The notes under the pieces were generated by a model. That model ran no database searches. It had not been told where the DNA came from and saw only the letters and a list, made by a program, of their open reading frames with translations. The position numbers and the translations under genes were made by a program. This document shows positions 1-8,646 of a stretch of DNA of 33,193 nt, piece after piece. Position 1 is the stretch's first letter, and every line of letters starts with the position of its first letter. Source of the DNA: Asterionellopsis glacialis (taxonomy: Eukaryota; Bacillariophyta; Plagiogrammaphyceae; Rhaphoneidales; Asterionellopsidaceae); the NCBI GenBank assembly GCA_014885115.2, contig WKLE02004113.1:1-33193 (forward strand), written 5' to 3'.

Positions 1-78
1 GTCAAACGGGTGAACATAAAAAATGTCTCCCACCTTGAGTGAAAAATCATGGGGAGTGCCATACTTTTCCACTCTGAT

Positions 79-119
79 GTACGGTTCCATGCACAAGGAG
101 CTTCTGCATGGAACCGTAC
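79..119. repeat. Perfect 15-bp inverted repeat (hairpin)
   Basis: Bases 79-93 (GTACGGTTCCATGCA) are the exact reverse complement of bases 105-119, separated by an 11-base loop. The stem would be stable as RNA or as a cruciform. No gene is recognisable around it, so its role is unknown. It may be part of a decayed mobile element, since a retroelement-like relic lies about 400 bases downstream. Confidence 0.8.
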
Positions 120-523
120 TGGTGGTTGCTAGTTTAAAATGGCTGTGTATCAAGAAATTGGTACAGCAAACAGCACCATTTTGCAAGATTGATTGGAACA
201 GATCCAGGAGCAATGGCCAATTTTGTCAGTTGGGTGAGCCTGCAATGCCAAAAAGTGCACCAGCCAAATCATGATTGTATTCAATTCCAATACAAGTGGA
301 CCGTGCTGTAATATAAAATATACATGTACATATATATACTGGATGTATATTCCAGTAGTATAAAAGTTTTAAAATATGTATACATATATTAAGATTTTTT
401 GAAATATGTAAAATTAGATATTCATGAATATGTTCATGATTCAAAAATATGAATTTTGGGTCTATGTGCAGTCTACGGACCAAATTTCACAAGTTGGTCC
501 ACCTAATCCTGGAACAACTTGGC

Positions 524-952
524 TGGGAACACATGTTTAAAGGATGAATTTCAAAAAAGTGGGCTCAAGCACAAGATGAATACTATGAGTCAAGGAGTAC
601 ACATGATACAAAAATTGATAGAAAATATCATAATGGTCTGTTATGGAGCAAAGTTTTAATTAAGGGATTACATAACGTAGCATTCTCTACATAGAAATTC
701 CGAAATAAAGATATTTATGGCCACAGTAAGCAAGAAGACAAAGATATCAAACTTAACATGATGAAGTCAAAGGTATGAGGGGAGTATGAACATAGACATA
801 ACCTTCCAGCAAAAATTCAGTGGCGATACTTTACTAGAACCGTTCGAGACTGAGTAAATGATTTAATTCACATGCTACGAGCCTGGTACAAAAATCTACA
901 AACTGCATTAATTGCAATGGAAGACCGTCCACTTCTGGCTACTGGAATTGGA
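524..952 (+). pseudogene. Relic resembling the tail of a non-LTR retroelement protein
   Basis: One forward frame of 143 codons reads as protein-like sequence interrupted by four stop codons. It contains a Lys-Lys-Trp-Ala-Gln-Ala-Gln segment, then a KFRNKDIYGHSKQED motif followed by a basic stretch and Tyr-Glu-His-Arg-His. This W/F-x-x-R-N-x-D-I-(Y/H)-G-H pattern recurs in C-terminal regions of reverse-transcriptase proteins from LINE-like elements of algae and other protists. That link rests on remembered family resemblance. The stops and the absence of a recognisable upstream reverse transcriptase indicate a dead fragment. It could instead be a decayed host gene. Confidence 0.4.
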
Positions 953-1549
953 TAACAATTTCAGGAGGCCTTGAAAGTATCTTTATACAAAAAGTGGCTG
1001 GATACAAACCAAGTGCACACCTAGTTACCCGGTAGGCATGACTAGCCATGCACTACACCGATTATTTTGTTAGCGTTAGGTAGTTTAATAACGGTTAGAG
1101 TTTATCTAATCACATTTACATGGTGTTTAATGCATTCAACATGAGACCTTATTTTGTTTTTATCCTAGTTGAAATGCCAACAATACTCTTCTTTGTGATA
1201 ATTGTGAGTTGCTTGTACAAAAAATCAATGCTATAAATAGATGGTTTGTCGAGAAAAGCGAGGAATGACATATGGTGAAGGGACTCCTGTACGTAAAAAG
1301 TAATAGATATAGCAATCACTCCCCGGCTTAAATTGTAAAAATTAAAAAAATACTGGCCCACTTTTTTGAAGAGGGGGTGGTCAGTGGTCAGGGATTTCGT
1401 TTTTGTATGTAGTCCTAGATAGAGACTTGCGCAGCAGTCCAACCGCACATGCCATTTTTTGTTCATCGTTGGGGTACCTGGACACAATGCAGTAGTCCTA
1501 GGTCCTTGAGACAGACCTTTCTCATAATGTCAGTCCTCATTTCGACTTC
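953..1549. other. Gene-free spacer upstream of the HIT gene
   Basis: I see no credible gene here. The one longer minus-strand open stretch (1149-1487) resembles no protein family I recognise and has no ATG at its start. The right end should hold the promoter of the HIT gene, but I recognise no defined promoter element. Confidence 0.5.
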
Positions 1550-2257
1550 ATGTACAGAAGAATCTTTATGATTATATCCCGCGCTGTATTGCTTCAAGGC
1601 ATGTTTACTTTTTTCGCAACGACAAAGTGTCCGTTACCACCCTCGGTTACTGGAGAGCAGGCCCAAATCTTACGAAAGTCGGCGAAACAGGAAGTGGGCC
1701 CTAAACAATCAGTCGGCAAAGTCAAGATTTATCACTCATACGAGGCTCCAAATGGTGTAGTTTATGCTGAAAACCCAACCGTCTTTGGAAAAATTCTAAG
1801 GGGCGAGTGGCCTGCCCTTTCTTTTGAGGAATCCAACAACACACTAGCTTTTGAAGACCGACATCCTCGAGCTCCGTTGCATGCATTAGTAATTCCCAAA
1901 CGGTACATTCCGTCAGTATTTTCTTTGCAACCGACGGATTTGACTTTATTGGAAGAAATGCGTCAAGTGGCACTTAATCTTGTTGGAAAACGCTATCCTG
2001 AAGCTGTAGCCAAAGGGGATTATATTTTGTGCTATCACGTACCACCCTTCAACTCCGTAGGTCATTTGCACCTGCACGTCTTGGCACCTGCATCCGAAAT
2101 GAATCTGATTTATCGATATGGAAAGTATCAAGTAGGAAGCCGATGGTGTGCAAGTGAAGAATCTGTAAGAAAGAGATTGGGAATGAATGAAAGGTCTGTA
2201 CCTTATAAATATGCTTCATTTGACGACTTTTTGTCGGCTTACCAATATTGGTTTTGA
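1550..2257 (+). CDS. HIT-family (histidine triad) nucleotide hydrolase
   Basis: The 235-residue protein carries a HIT domain at about residues 75-185. Its signature HLHLHVLAP at 172-180 gives the His-x-His-x-His triad whose central histidine attacks the nucleotide alpha-phosphate in this family. The preceding PPFNSVG segment and the domain layout resemble plant HINT4-like proteins and other adenylyl-phosphoramidate or adenylylsulfate hydrolases, so a role in cleaving adenylyl conjugates is likely; the exact substrate cannot be read. Residues 1-75 lie outside the domain and begin with a Met-rich hydrophobic segment (about residues 5-24) that could be a signal or mitochondrial presequence. The ATG at 1550 is the first in frame, and no intron is needed. 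Confidence in the HIT call is high and in localisation low. Confidence 0.9.
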   Translation: MYRRIFMIISRAVLLQGMFTFFATTKCPLPPSVTGEQAQILRKSAKQEVGPKQSVGKVKIYHSYEAPNGVVYAENPTVFGKILRGEWPALSFEESNNTLAFEDRHPRAPLHALVIPKRYIPSVFSLQPTDLTLLEEMRQVALNLVGKRYPEAVAKGDYILCYHVPPFNSVGHLHLHVLAPASEMNLIYRYGKYQVGSRWCASEESVRKRLGMNERSVPYKYASFDDFLSAYQYWF

Positions 2258-2640
2258 GACGACAGGAGTGCAGTCTTTGGTGCACTCCGACTATCATTAG
2301 AACTGCCTTTCACCCCAACAAAAATCCAGTTAGAAGCTTGGATATAGAGGTTTGAATGTCGGGTGAAGCAAGTAAGGTTGAAGGTTGATATTAAAAAAAT
2401 TGCCCTTCAATCTTTTTTAAATTCAACTCAACGTTTTCGGTTGGGATCTGTGTCGTTTTCCTATATTTTGTTAAAGTTTAAATTCTAGTATTTTAACAGT
2501 CGACCAGAGCGAAGGAATGTAATAATGAATGAAATGAAAGTGCCTCCTATGATACGGACAGTGTTCTACCAAAGCAATCCTATCCCATTTTTCCGAATCG
2601 TGGCACTTATGACTTATGATGTACCGGTATGTTCCAGTTA
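2258..2640. other. Gene-free spacer
   Basis: This stretch lies between the HIT stop codon and the start of the duplicated globin patch. The open frame leading into the patch (from 2525) does not match the N-terminus of the other globin copy, so it is probably chance. Nothing else was recognised. Confidence 0.5.
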
Positions 2641-3020
2641 TAGTGAATCCCTTACAGCTGAAACAGATGTGACGAAACCTCTTTATTTTTGGCAACTTTA
2701 TTCTGTGATTGGAGAGAACCCCATCATTGCCATTGTTGAAAAATTCTACAAACGTGTTTAAGCTGATACTGAGGATACCCAAGTTCGGTCATGCATTTAC
2801 ACGCCTTGCTAGTATGGACCATCACATTGCAACACAGGCAGCCTATTGGATAGATGCTATGGGAGGTGGAAGAGTGTATCATGAAGGAAATTATAGACTT
2901 GAATTTCATCATGGACACAATGTAAGGGAGGTTATGAATGCTGCGGGAGCCAAACGTTGGATGTACCACATGAGGAAAGCGTTAGACGATTACGATTTTA
3001 CTCAGTTGAATGATCCTAGA
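2641..3020 (+). pseudogene. Truncated-globin pseudogene, copy A
   Basis: This segment matches 6287-6585 (copy B) at roughly 97 percent by eye. It encodes the core of a truncated (2/2) haemoglobin: a FYKRV helix-B motif, a MDHH segment, WIDAMGGG and a FHHGH stretch that includes the likely proximal haem histidine. It is broken twice relative to copy B. The codon after FYKRV is TAA at 2759-2761 where copy B has TAT, and an extra C near 2780 shifts the frame. It retains an 80-bp stretch (2860-2939) that copy B has lost. Homology starts abruptly at 2641, without copy B's N-terminus, and ends abruptly at 3020, where sequence from the coiled-coil gene follows. It cannot make a full globin. Confidence 0.85.
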
Positions 3021-3144
3021 TCCTTTCTTTTCTCTCTTCCTCTGCTTTTGCCGCTTTTTTCTCCTGGACGATTATGAATGGGTAAGTTCTGGGTGTGCAT
3101 CCTCTAATTTACGCAATGCTGACTCTGTTTCTCCCAGCTTAGTT
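3021..3144 (+). repeat. Duplicated fragment of the coiled-coil gene
   Basis: These 124 bases match 10611-10735 at about 94 percent by eye, in the same orientation on the plus strand, so antisense to the coiled-coil reading frame. Differences are scattered substitutions and a one-base change in a T run. The fragment is fused directly to the end of globin copy A at the GATCCTAGA boundary. Both pieces of the patch therefore come from neighbouring loci in this window and keep their original order. Confidence 0.9.
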
Positions 3145-4847
3145 GGATGTCTGGTGTGACTAACACATAAATGCCAGAAAGAATCTTGGTTGTCAACACC
3201 CCAGAAACAATCGTTTTCTTCCTACAGGATAGCACGGTATTTATTAGCACCATACTTTGTTTTTAGTAGGTCCAGTAGCAACACTGACCACCTAGAGGAC
3301 CATGTAGGACCACCACAAAGTCAAAACATGGATCACTAGGTAAAAAGAAAGTTGCAGTAGACTAATGGACAACGTATTCTACCATACCATAATGTGGAAG
3401 AGTTCCATACCTGCTGGTAGGGAACTTCTTTTCTCAGTTTCAATGACCCAACGAATAAAACGGTAAGAAATTACGTATGCAGTCTGCTGACAGGCAAAAG
3501 GACGTGATGCCCTTTCTGAACCAGAGGTATTAATACATGTACATTAAAAGGACTTCCTTTGAATATCATATTTATTTTATTATTTTTAGAGTTTATATTA
3601 TTAGATCTCCAGAGCACTTGTCTAGTCTTGAACTACCAGCCAGAGTACTGGTAGTCAGCCTTCTAATCTTCTTTTGCGTTCCAGCCGGACCACCCAGATA
3701 AGATATATGACGTATGTTGTGCCAATTCTCCACGAAATACGGAGAGACAACGAGTTGTACCTACTTATTAGTACAAAGTCTGACAATGATGTCTGCAAAT
3801 GTGTTGCTATACTTCACAAATATTATATATAAACAACTACAGTCTTCTGTTGAATTCCCGGACCGCCCATAGCAAAAAAATGACGTGTGATGTGCCTATT
3901 CCTTTAGACTATTCCATAGGCGGGAGAGACATCGAGCTGTATCTAGTCCTATTGGAAAGTTATGGGTGTACTGTACGTACCTTTGTGAAGTCCATTTTGA
4001 ACATAGTGTATATTTTTTTAAGAATAAAAAAACTATGAATCCATGTCAGAAAGCGAATTTCTGTTTTTCGCTATTCGTGAAAACATCCCTTAAAGTTCCT
4101 TTACAGAAGTACTTCGGTATGTACTGCCCTCCAAGACTTCTCAAAGTCTGGGCCCGAAGCTGCCAAGAGTACAAACGGCCAGACAGGGATTTTTAGCTAT
4201 TTTGTGTGACTGCTGCAGTCAAATGTCAGTTTCGGAAATCGGGACTGAGATAACTAGGTTCATGCGGGCAGTATTACATAAATAATAGTAGAAATATTGT
4301 ACCTACATGCTGCTGGTGGTTGATCATGGTGTGATGTATGATGGATATGACGTTTTTCTCAAAGAGACAATAATTACTCTGGCCACGCATTAATTACAAC
4401 GATTAATATGGATTTATCACTATAACAAATTGCTACAGTTATTGTAATTTTAGATCGTAGAATGATGAGAAAGTGGGACTCGAACAGACATACCGAATCA
4501 TTTTCCAGTGTCTTTGTTATATATATTTTATATTTCAATGCAGTACGACAATCTCATATCAAACATAATCTGATGCGTTATACGGAAACTGTATATATAT
4601 GTGTCTTTACCTATTTGGTATTTGGTCCTGATACTGGTACAGACAGTACCTAATGACTTACTGTAAATAAGAAGGTGTACCTATAATTGATAGAATACCC
4701 CAACAAAATACGATTAAAACGCATTTTACGATCAATTTATTCACGTTTCTCCGATGTCTTCGTGAGAACACATCCATAATGTCCCGTGGGTTCATAAAAA
4801 TTACAACGGTATAATTAACATTCGACCAAAGAGAGCAGCAAACGAAA
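3145..4847. other. Gene-free spacer, 1.7 kb
   Basis: I see no gene with recognisable coding character. Open frames of 60-80 codons at 3799-4653 have no family resemblance. A degenerate tandem duplication lies at 3668-3965 and is listed separately. The right end (about 4650-4847) probably contains the promoter of the small basic protein gene. Confidence 0.5.
3668..3965. repeat. Degenerate tandem duplication, period about 176 bp
   Basis: Bases 3668-3788 and 3844-3965 share the same ordered series of words: CTTCT-TTG, then CCGGACC-CCCA, then ATGACGT-TGTGCC, then GGAGAGACA, then GAG-TGTA, then AGTC/AGTT near the end. Small insertions and deletions separate the words. The copies have diverged too far for a simple recent duplication and encode nothing obvious. 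Function is unknown. Confidence 0.55.
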
Positions 4848-5405
4848 ATGAAAGTCAGTGCAAACCAACAAGTCTTCTCCTCGACTCCCATGCCTTTTAG
4901 TAAAAAGAGAGTCGCGGAGAATATGGCTGTTAACCAGAGCGGAGTAAAACAGATAAATCTATCACGTCAAATGCCAAACAGGACCACCAAACGACGCAAA
5001 AGGACAGGTACATCCGTTCCACGAAGGGTTCAATTCAACATTCCTGAAGAAGAATCTCCGTCTAACAAATCTTCCATTCCCAAGACTTCCTCTCTTCTTG
5101 AAGCTGTAACAACTACTCAGTTGAAAATGAAGTTCTTACAGCGTCGACTTGAACGGCTTCAACTTGAAGCGCTACTGGAGGCACGACAAGCTAATTTGAA
5201 GAAAAGATTGCCTGCAGTGCAACAAAACCACCCTTCACTAATTAGCCACCTACAAGCTGGAAGAGCGTTCTCGCACGAAGCACAAGCTACTCAAAATGCT
5301 GCCGTTGTTGACATGTTGATGAGACACAAAGTTCGTCATGAATTATTTCGTCGATACACATGTGAGAAGCTAGATTTGATTCTGCCACGCGCTCCCTCTG
5401 CATAG
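4848..5405 (+). CDS. Hypothetical small basic helical protein
   Basis: The 185-residue protein matches no family I can name. Residues 1-80 are polar and probably disordered, with a basic cluster TKRRKR at about 47-52 that could be a nuclear localisation signal. Residues 82-120 form a leucine-rich amphipathic helix, likely a short coiled coil (LQRRLERLQLEALLEARQ). The C-terminal 45 residues are also helical and basic and end with RAPSA. The ATG at 4848 is the first in frame, and codon use looks like that of the other genes here. It is plausibly real but has no assigned role; a nuclear or nucleic-acid-binding function is only a guess from the charge. Confidence 0.6.
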   Translation: MKVSANQQVFSSTPMPFSKKRVAENMAVNQSGVKQINLSRQMPNRTTKRRKRTGTSVPRRVQFNIPEEESPSNKSSIPKTSSLLEAVTTTQLKMKFLQRRLERLQLEALLEARQANLKKRLPAVQQNHPSLISHLQAGRAFSHEAQATQNAAVVDMLMRHKVRHELFRRYTCEKLDLILPRAPSA

Positions 5406-6170
5406 AGAGTTAGGCAATATATGGAAATAGATAGGGAACAGATAGGGAATATCTGGAAACCAATCTCCGAGATGAAGGAGGTGCTAGACCCTTGTTTCCG
5501 ATAGAGAGCAAAACTTTAATGCCTTTATAGTGATCTGATCGATGATGCAAGACATCAGAATTTGCACCTGAATAGCTTTCTGGACTTTTGAACTTCTTTT
5601 GTTAGTTACTAAAATTGTAAGCTATCATCGACGATACTGAAATTGGGAAATTCGAAACGCAGACGCTATTAAGTTTTGGCGAAATAGAATAATGGTAAAT
5701 TTTAAACATCGTCTATTTGAATATTTCAATTTTTAAGTTCTTAGCAATGAATGGTAAATTTGAGATGTTGGCTAGTAAATGGTAAATACGACTTATAATA
5801 CCTGGTCTAGTACTTCGTAAGTAGGATCCACCGTACCAGGTATCTTTAAATTAACAGGAAAAATGAACAAAATCGAACCATTTTCCGGATCCTAAAAATA
5901 ATGATCCTACATACTGCAAAACCTCGTTCTTCCTAGTATATTGCAGGTTGCTATCAAGATTCCGGCAATATTTGTTCGATTTTGTTCATTATTGATCTCA
6001 GAGGCATGAATGTCCTCCACAGGGCAAGATTTTCAATTTCTTCTTCGCTGCTTCCAAAACATATCAACATCAAACATGTATGACAAATGGCAACGAAAAA
6101 ACATGTCATAAATCTTTTGTCTTCAGGAAGAAACAAAGTCTGCAACGTAACTTGTTAATTTTTGTGAATT
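5406..6170. other. Gene-free spacer with repeated ATGGTAAAT words
   Basis: This AT-rich spacer holds three ATGGTAAAT words in about 90 bases (near 5692, 5753 and 5779) and a 129-bp foldback at 5862-5990 listed separately. No coding region is supported. The minus-strand open stretch at 5954-6145 crosses the foldback and resembles nothing known. Confidence 0.5.
5862..5990. repeat. Foldback with perfect 17-bp arms
   Basis: Bases 5862-5878 (AATGAACAAAATCGAAC) are the exact reverse complement of 5974-5990. Pairing extends imperfectly inward through a TCCGGA-like block on both sides, giving arms of about 30 bases around a loop of about 70. It resembles a solo foldback or small MITE end structure. 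I found no clear target-site duplication. Confidence 0.75.
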
Positions 6171-6813
6171 ATGACGTCTAAAAAGATGTGCCCATTCAGT
6201 CCTCGTCGTGGATATGCAACACGCGATTCAAGAAGCGAGTACCTGTTCCATCAAGGAATTGATGATGATGATGCAACGACGCACATTAGTGAATCCCTTA
6301 CAGCTGAAACAGATGTGACGAAACCTCTTTATTTTTGGCAACTCTATTCTGTGATTGGGGAAAAGCCCATCATTACCATTGTCGAAAAATTCTACAAACG
6401 TGTTTATGCGGATACTGAGGATACCAAGTTCGGTCATGCATTTACACGCCTTGCTAGTATGGACCATCACATTGCAACACAGGCAGCCTATTGGATAGAT
6501 GCTAGCTGCGGGAGCCAAACGTTGGATGTACCACATGAGGAAAGCGTTAGACGATTACGATTTTACTCAGTTGAATGATCCTAGAATCAAACCATGTATA
6601 TTGGAATTTTTGAAATCCAAAATGATGACATATGCTTACGAATTCGGATGGAATTTTGATGAGAGCGACTTTTTGGATAACGCAGTGGAAATTACCAAAA
6701 TGGAACAGCAAGAAGATGAGAGCATCCATGACAATTCTCGATCCCAAACGGAAGAAAGTGAGGAGGCTCTTGCCATTATTGATGAGAACAGTACTGATAT
6801 TCTACAAAGATAG
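6171..6813 (+). pseudogene. Truncated-globin gene, copy B, with an 80-bp deletion
   Basis: An ATG at 6171 opens a frame with a polar N-terminus of about 40 residues, then a truncated (2/2) haemoglobin core: YFWQLYSVIGE, FYKRVYAD, MDHHIATQAAYWIDA. Relative to copy A, 80 bases are missing at the 6504/6505 junction. This shifts the frame, and the original frame ends at 6578. The second half continues cleanly in another frame (about 6499-6813): AAGAKRWMYHMRKAL, then an acidic Gln/Glu-rich tail. The lost segment carries the FHHGH stretch with the likely proximal haem histidine, so the product could not bind haem normally. The rest is well preserved, so the deletion is recent or is an assembly error. 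If it is an error, this would be a live globin gene of about 240 residues. Confidence 0.8.
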
Positions 6814-7165
6814 TTTAAAATAAAATGTAAATTAAGTAAGTCTGAAATTATTGCAATGTTTATCAGGGTTTGAGATTGTAGAGATGGTTTCAGAATTTTG
6901 GGGTTGTTGATGTACAGGTATACAGTAATAGGACCTAGAGATTTTTATTAGTCTAGAGACTAGACCAGTCTACTTTATTAGCGTTGGGATTATAATATCA
7001 ATTATTGACAGAGACAGGCACGCCCTGCCCAGACTGGATCCAAAAATCCAACCAGAAAATACCAGATCCCTTCGACTACTTCTTTATGTTCTCCCGACTT
7101 TCACACATGATGTTTCGTTGTGTCGTTGGGGTTGTACCTCTTTGTTTCCATTCCTTGCGCTGTGG
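6814..7165. other. Spacer and probable 5' region of the transglutaminase-like gene
   Basis: The first part is the AT-rich 3' flank of globin copy B. The frame used by the transglutaminase-like gene remains open upstream of its first ATG (7166), so a short unrecognised upstream exon or an earlier start cannot be excluded. No promoter element was recognised. Confidence 0.4.
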
Positions 7166-8378
7166 ATGTTATGGAAAGGTGCTTTGTACAGAAACGTAAA
7201 AGAAAGGTACACAATGTTTGGAAGTACTCGCCTTTGGAAAGTCAGGAAAGCTTTTGTTTCCTTTCTGTTAGCTAATTCCCAAAGTGTATCTTGTAATGTG
7301 CAATCGACTCGACAGTGTCGAAGCAACAGCACTCATATCGCATGGCCCAGCTCAGAATCAGAGCTTCAATTATTAGACGATGAGTCCACTGGTCCTACTC
7401 CATGCATTTGGCAAGAAAGACACGAGGCTGAACGAGACGCTCTAGCCTATCTTCGGGAAAACGTTATGGAATTTGACAAACCGATGATGCAAACAATGGG
7501 TTTTATGGAAGACGGTCAAGACGGAGATGGACTTGATAATGGATTGGTTGGTCCGACCGTGTCTTTGGCTCTTGATGCTAAGATTAAATACCCTTGGGCG
7601 GACAAAATTCCCAAAAGTATTTACTACGAATACGTGTTGAATTATGCTAACACAAACGAAGCTCGGTCGAACTGGAGACCTCTAATTACAAATGCGCTGG
7701 AACCGATTTTGTCAGCCTTGCCATCTGATTCAACCGTAAATGATGTAGTTATTGCTGTCAACTCCAACTTATTCAAAGTATTAAGCAGAGATGGTAATGA
7801 TATATTCTTCAAGGCAGAACAGACACCTTTGATATTCGATCCGATGTCAGTTATTGTCTTTGGCTACGCTAGCTGCACGGGACTAGCAATCCTGTTTGTG
7901 AATGTGAGTAGGTACTTCTTAGAAGATGCTTTCTGTAGTTCAATGAGGAATTTAGAAACTTGTTTGATATCTGGGTCTCTTACTTTTTTTACTCTTTTCT
8001 TTGCCTTTCTTGGAAAAGGGTTTGAGAGCGGCAGGTATTCCAGCTCGAATGGCTGGTACTCCTGCATGGCAGAATGATCCCCAGAAGGGAAACCATAATT
8101 GGGTAGAAGTGTACAGAGATGGTAAATGGGACTTTCTAGAACCAGGAGGTGATGATGATTTAGACAAAGATCCCTGTGGCAGGTGGTTCTGTAATCCTAG
8201 TTCAAATTGGGGGCTCACACGTGTATATGCAGCGAGGTTAGATAAGAAACAGTCCGACACCTGTTACCCCTTGTCATGGGAACGTGATAACACTGATGTA
8301 CCAGGTGAAGACCGGACTCAGTATTACATTGATCACTGTTCGTGCAACGAGGACAGAATCGAAGTAAAGGAAAGTTAA
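7166..8378 (+). CDS. Transglutaminase-like domain protein (two exons)
   Basis: Exon 1 is 7166-7903, a 115-base GT-AG intron is 7904-8018 (phase 0), and exon 2 is 8019-8378, giving 365 residues. Splicing joins ILFVN to GLRAAGIPAR and reconstitutes a continuous transglutaminase-like domain; without splicing the frame stops at 8077. The catalytic Cys is in YASCTGLAI at about residue 237 and the His is in GNHNWVEVY at about 272. The following W-D-F-L-E-P lies where the third catalytic residue would be expected. Upstream, NEARSNWRPL and QTPLIFDPMS match the wider protein family. Such domains act as cysteine hydrolases or peptidases more often than as cross-linkers. The start is uncertain: ATG 7166 is the first in frame, and ATG 7214 is an alternative. 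The gene is convergent with the coiled-coil gene, 268 bases apart. Confidence 0.85.
7904..8018 (+). other. Intron of the transglutaminase-like gene
   Basis: The donor is GTGAGTAG and the acceptor is GGAAAAG. Excision leaves the reading frame intact and completes the conserved domain. The acceptor follows a T-rich stretch. Confidence 0.85.
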
Positions 8379-8646
8379 CAAAAATTATTCGGGAATTTAT
8401 GTAGAATTTTGCATTGGTGCTTTTGACGCCATGTTGAAATTTCATGTTGAATCATTCAAATGATTATTTTCTCTATTCGGGATGTATCTGATTTTTCTAG
8501 ACCCGCGCTACTACTACTAAAAAACAATTAAAATTAGCGCAAGACACAATCCATAAATCAGTTTTAGCCATATAAAATAATTTTATATTTCAATTTTACA
8601 TTTTACATTTGATGGTTTTACAAAACTTCACTGATAAAATAACTTA

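Noticed and set aside
1149..1487. Minus-strand 112-codon open frame
   Set aside because: It has no ATG at its start and no recognisable motif, and its composition resembles the surrounding spacer.
2525..2761. Small gene leading into globin copy A
   Set aside because: Only the last 40 codons match globin. The upstream part has no counterpart in copy B and stops at the TAA mutation.
6499..6813. Programmed frameshift or intron joining the two halves of globin copy B
   Set aside because: Comparison with copy A shows 80 coding bases are absent from the DNA, so no shift or splice can restore them.
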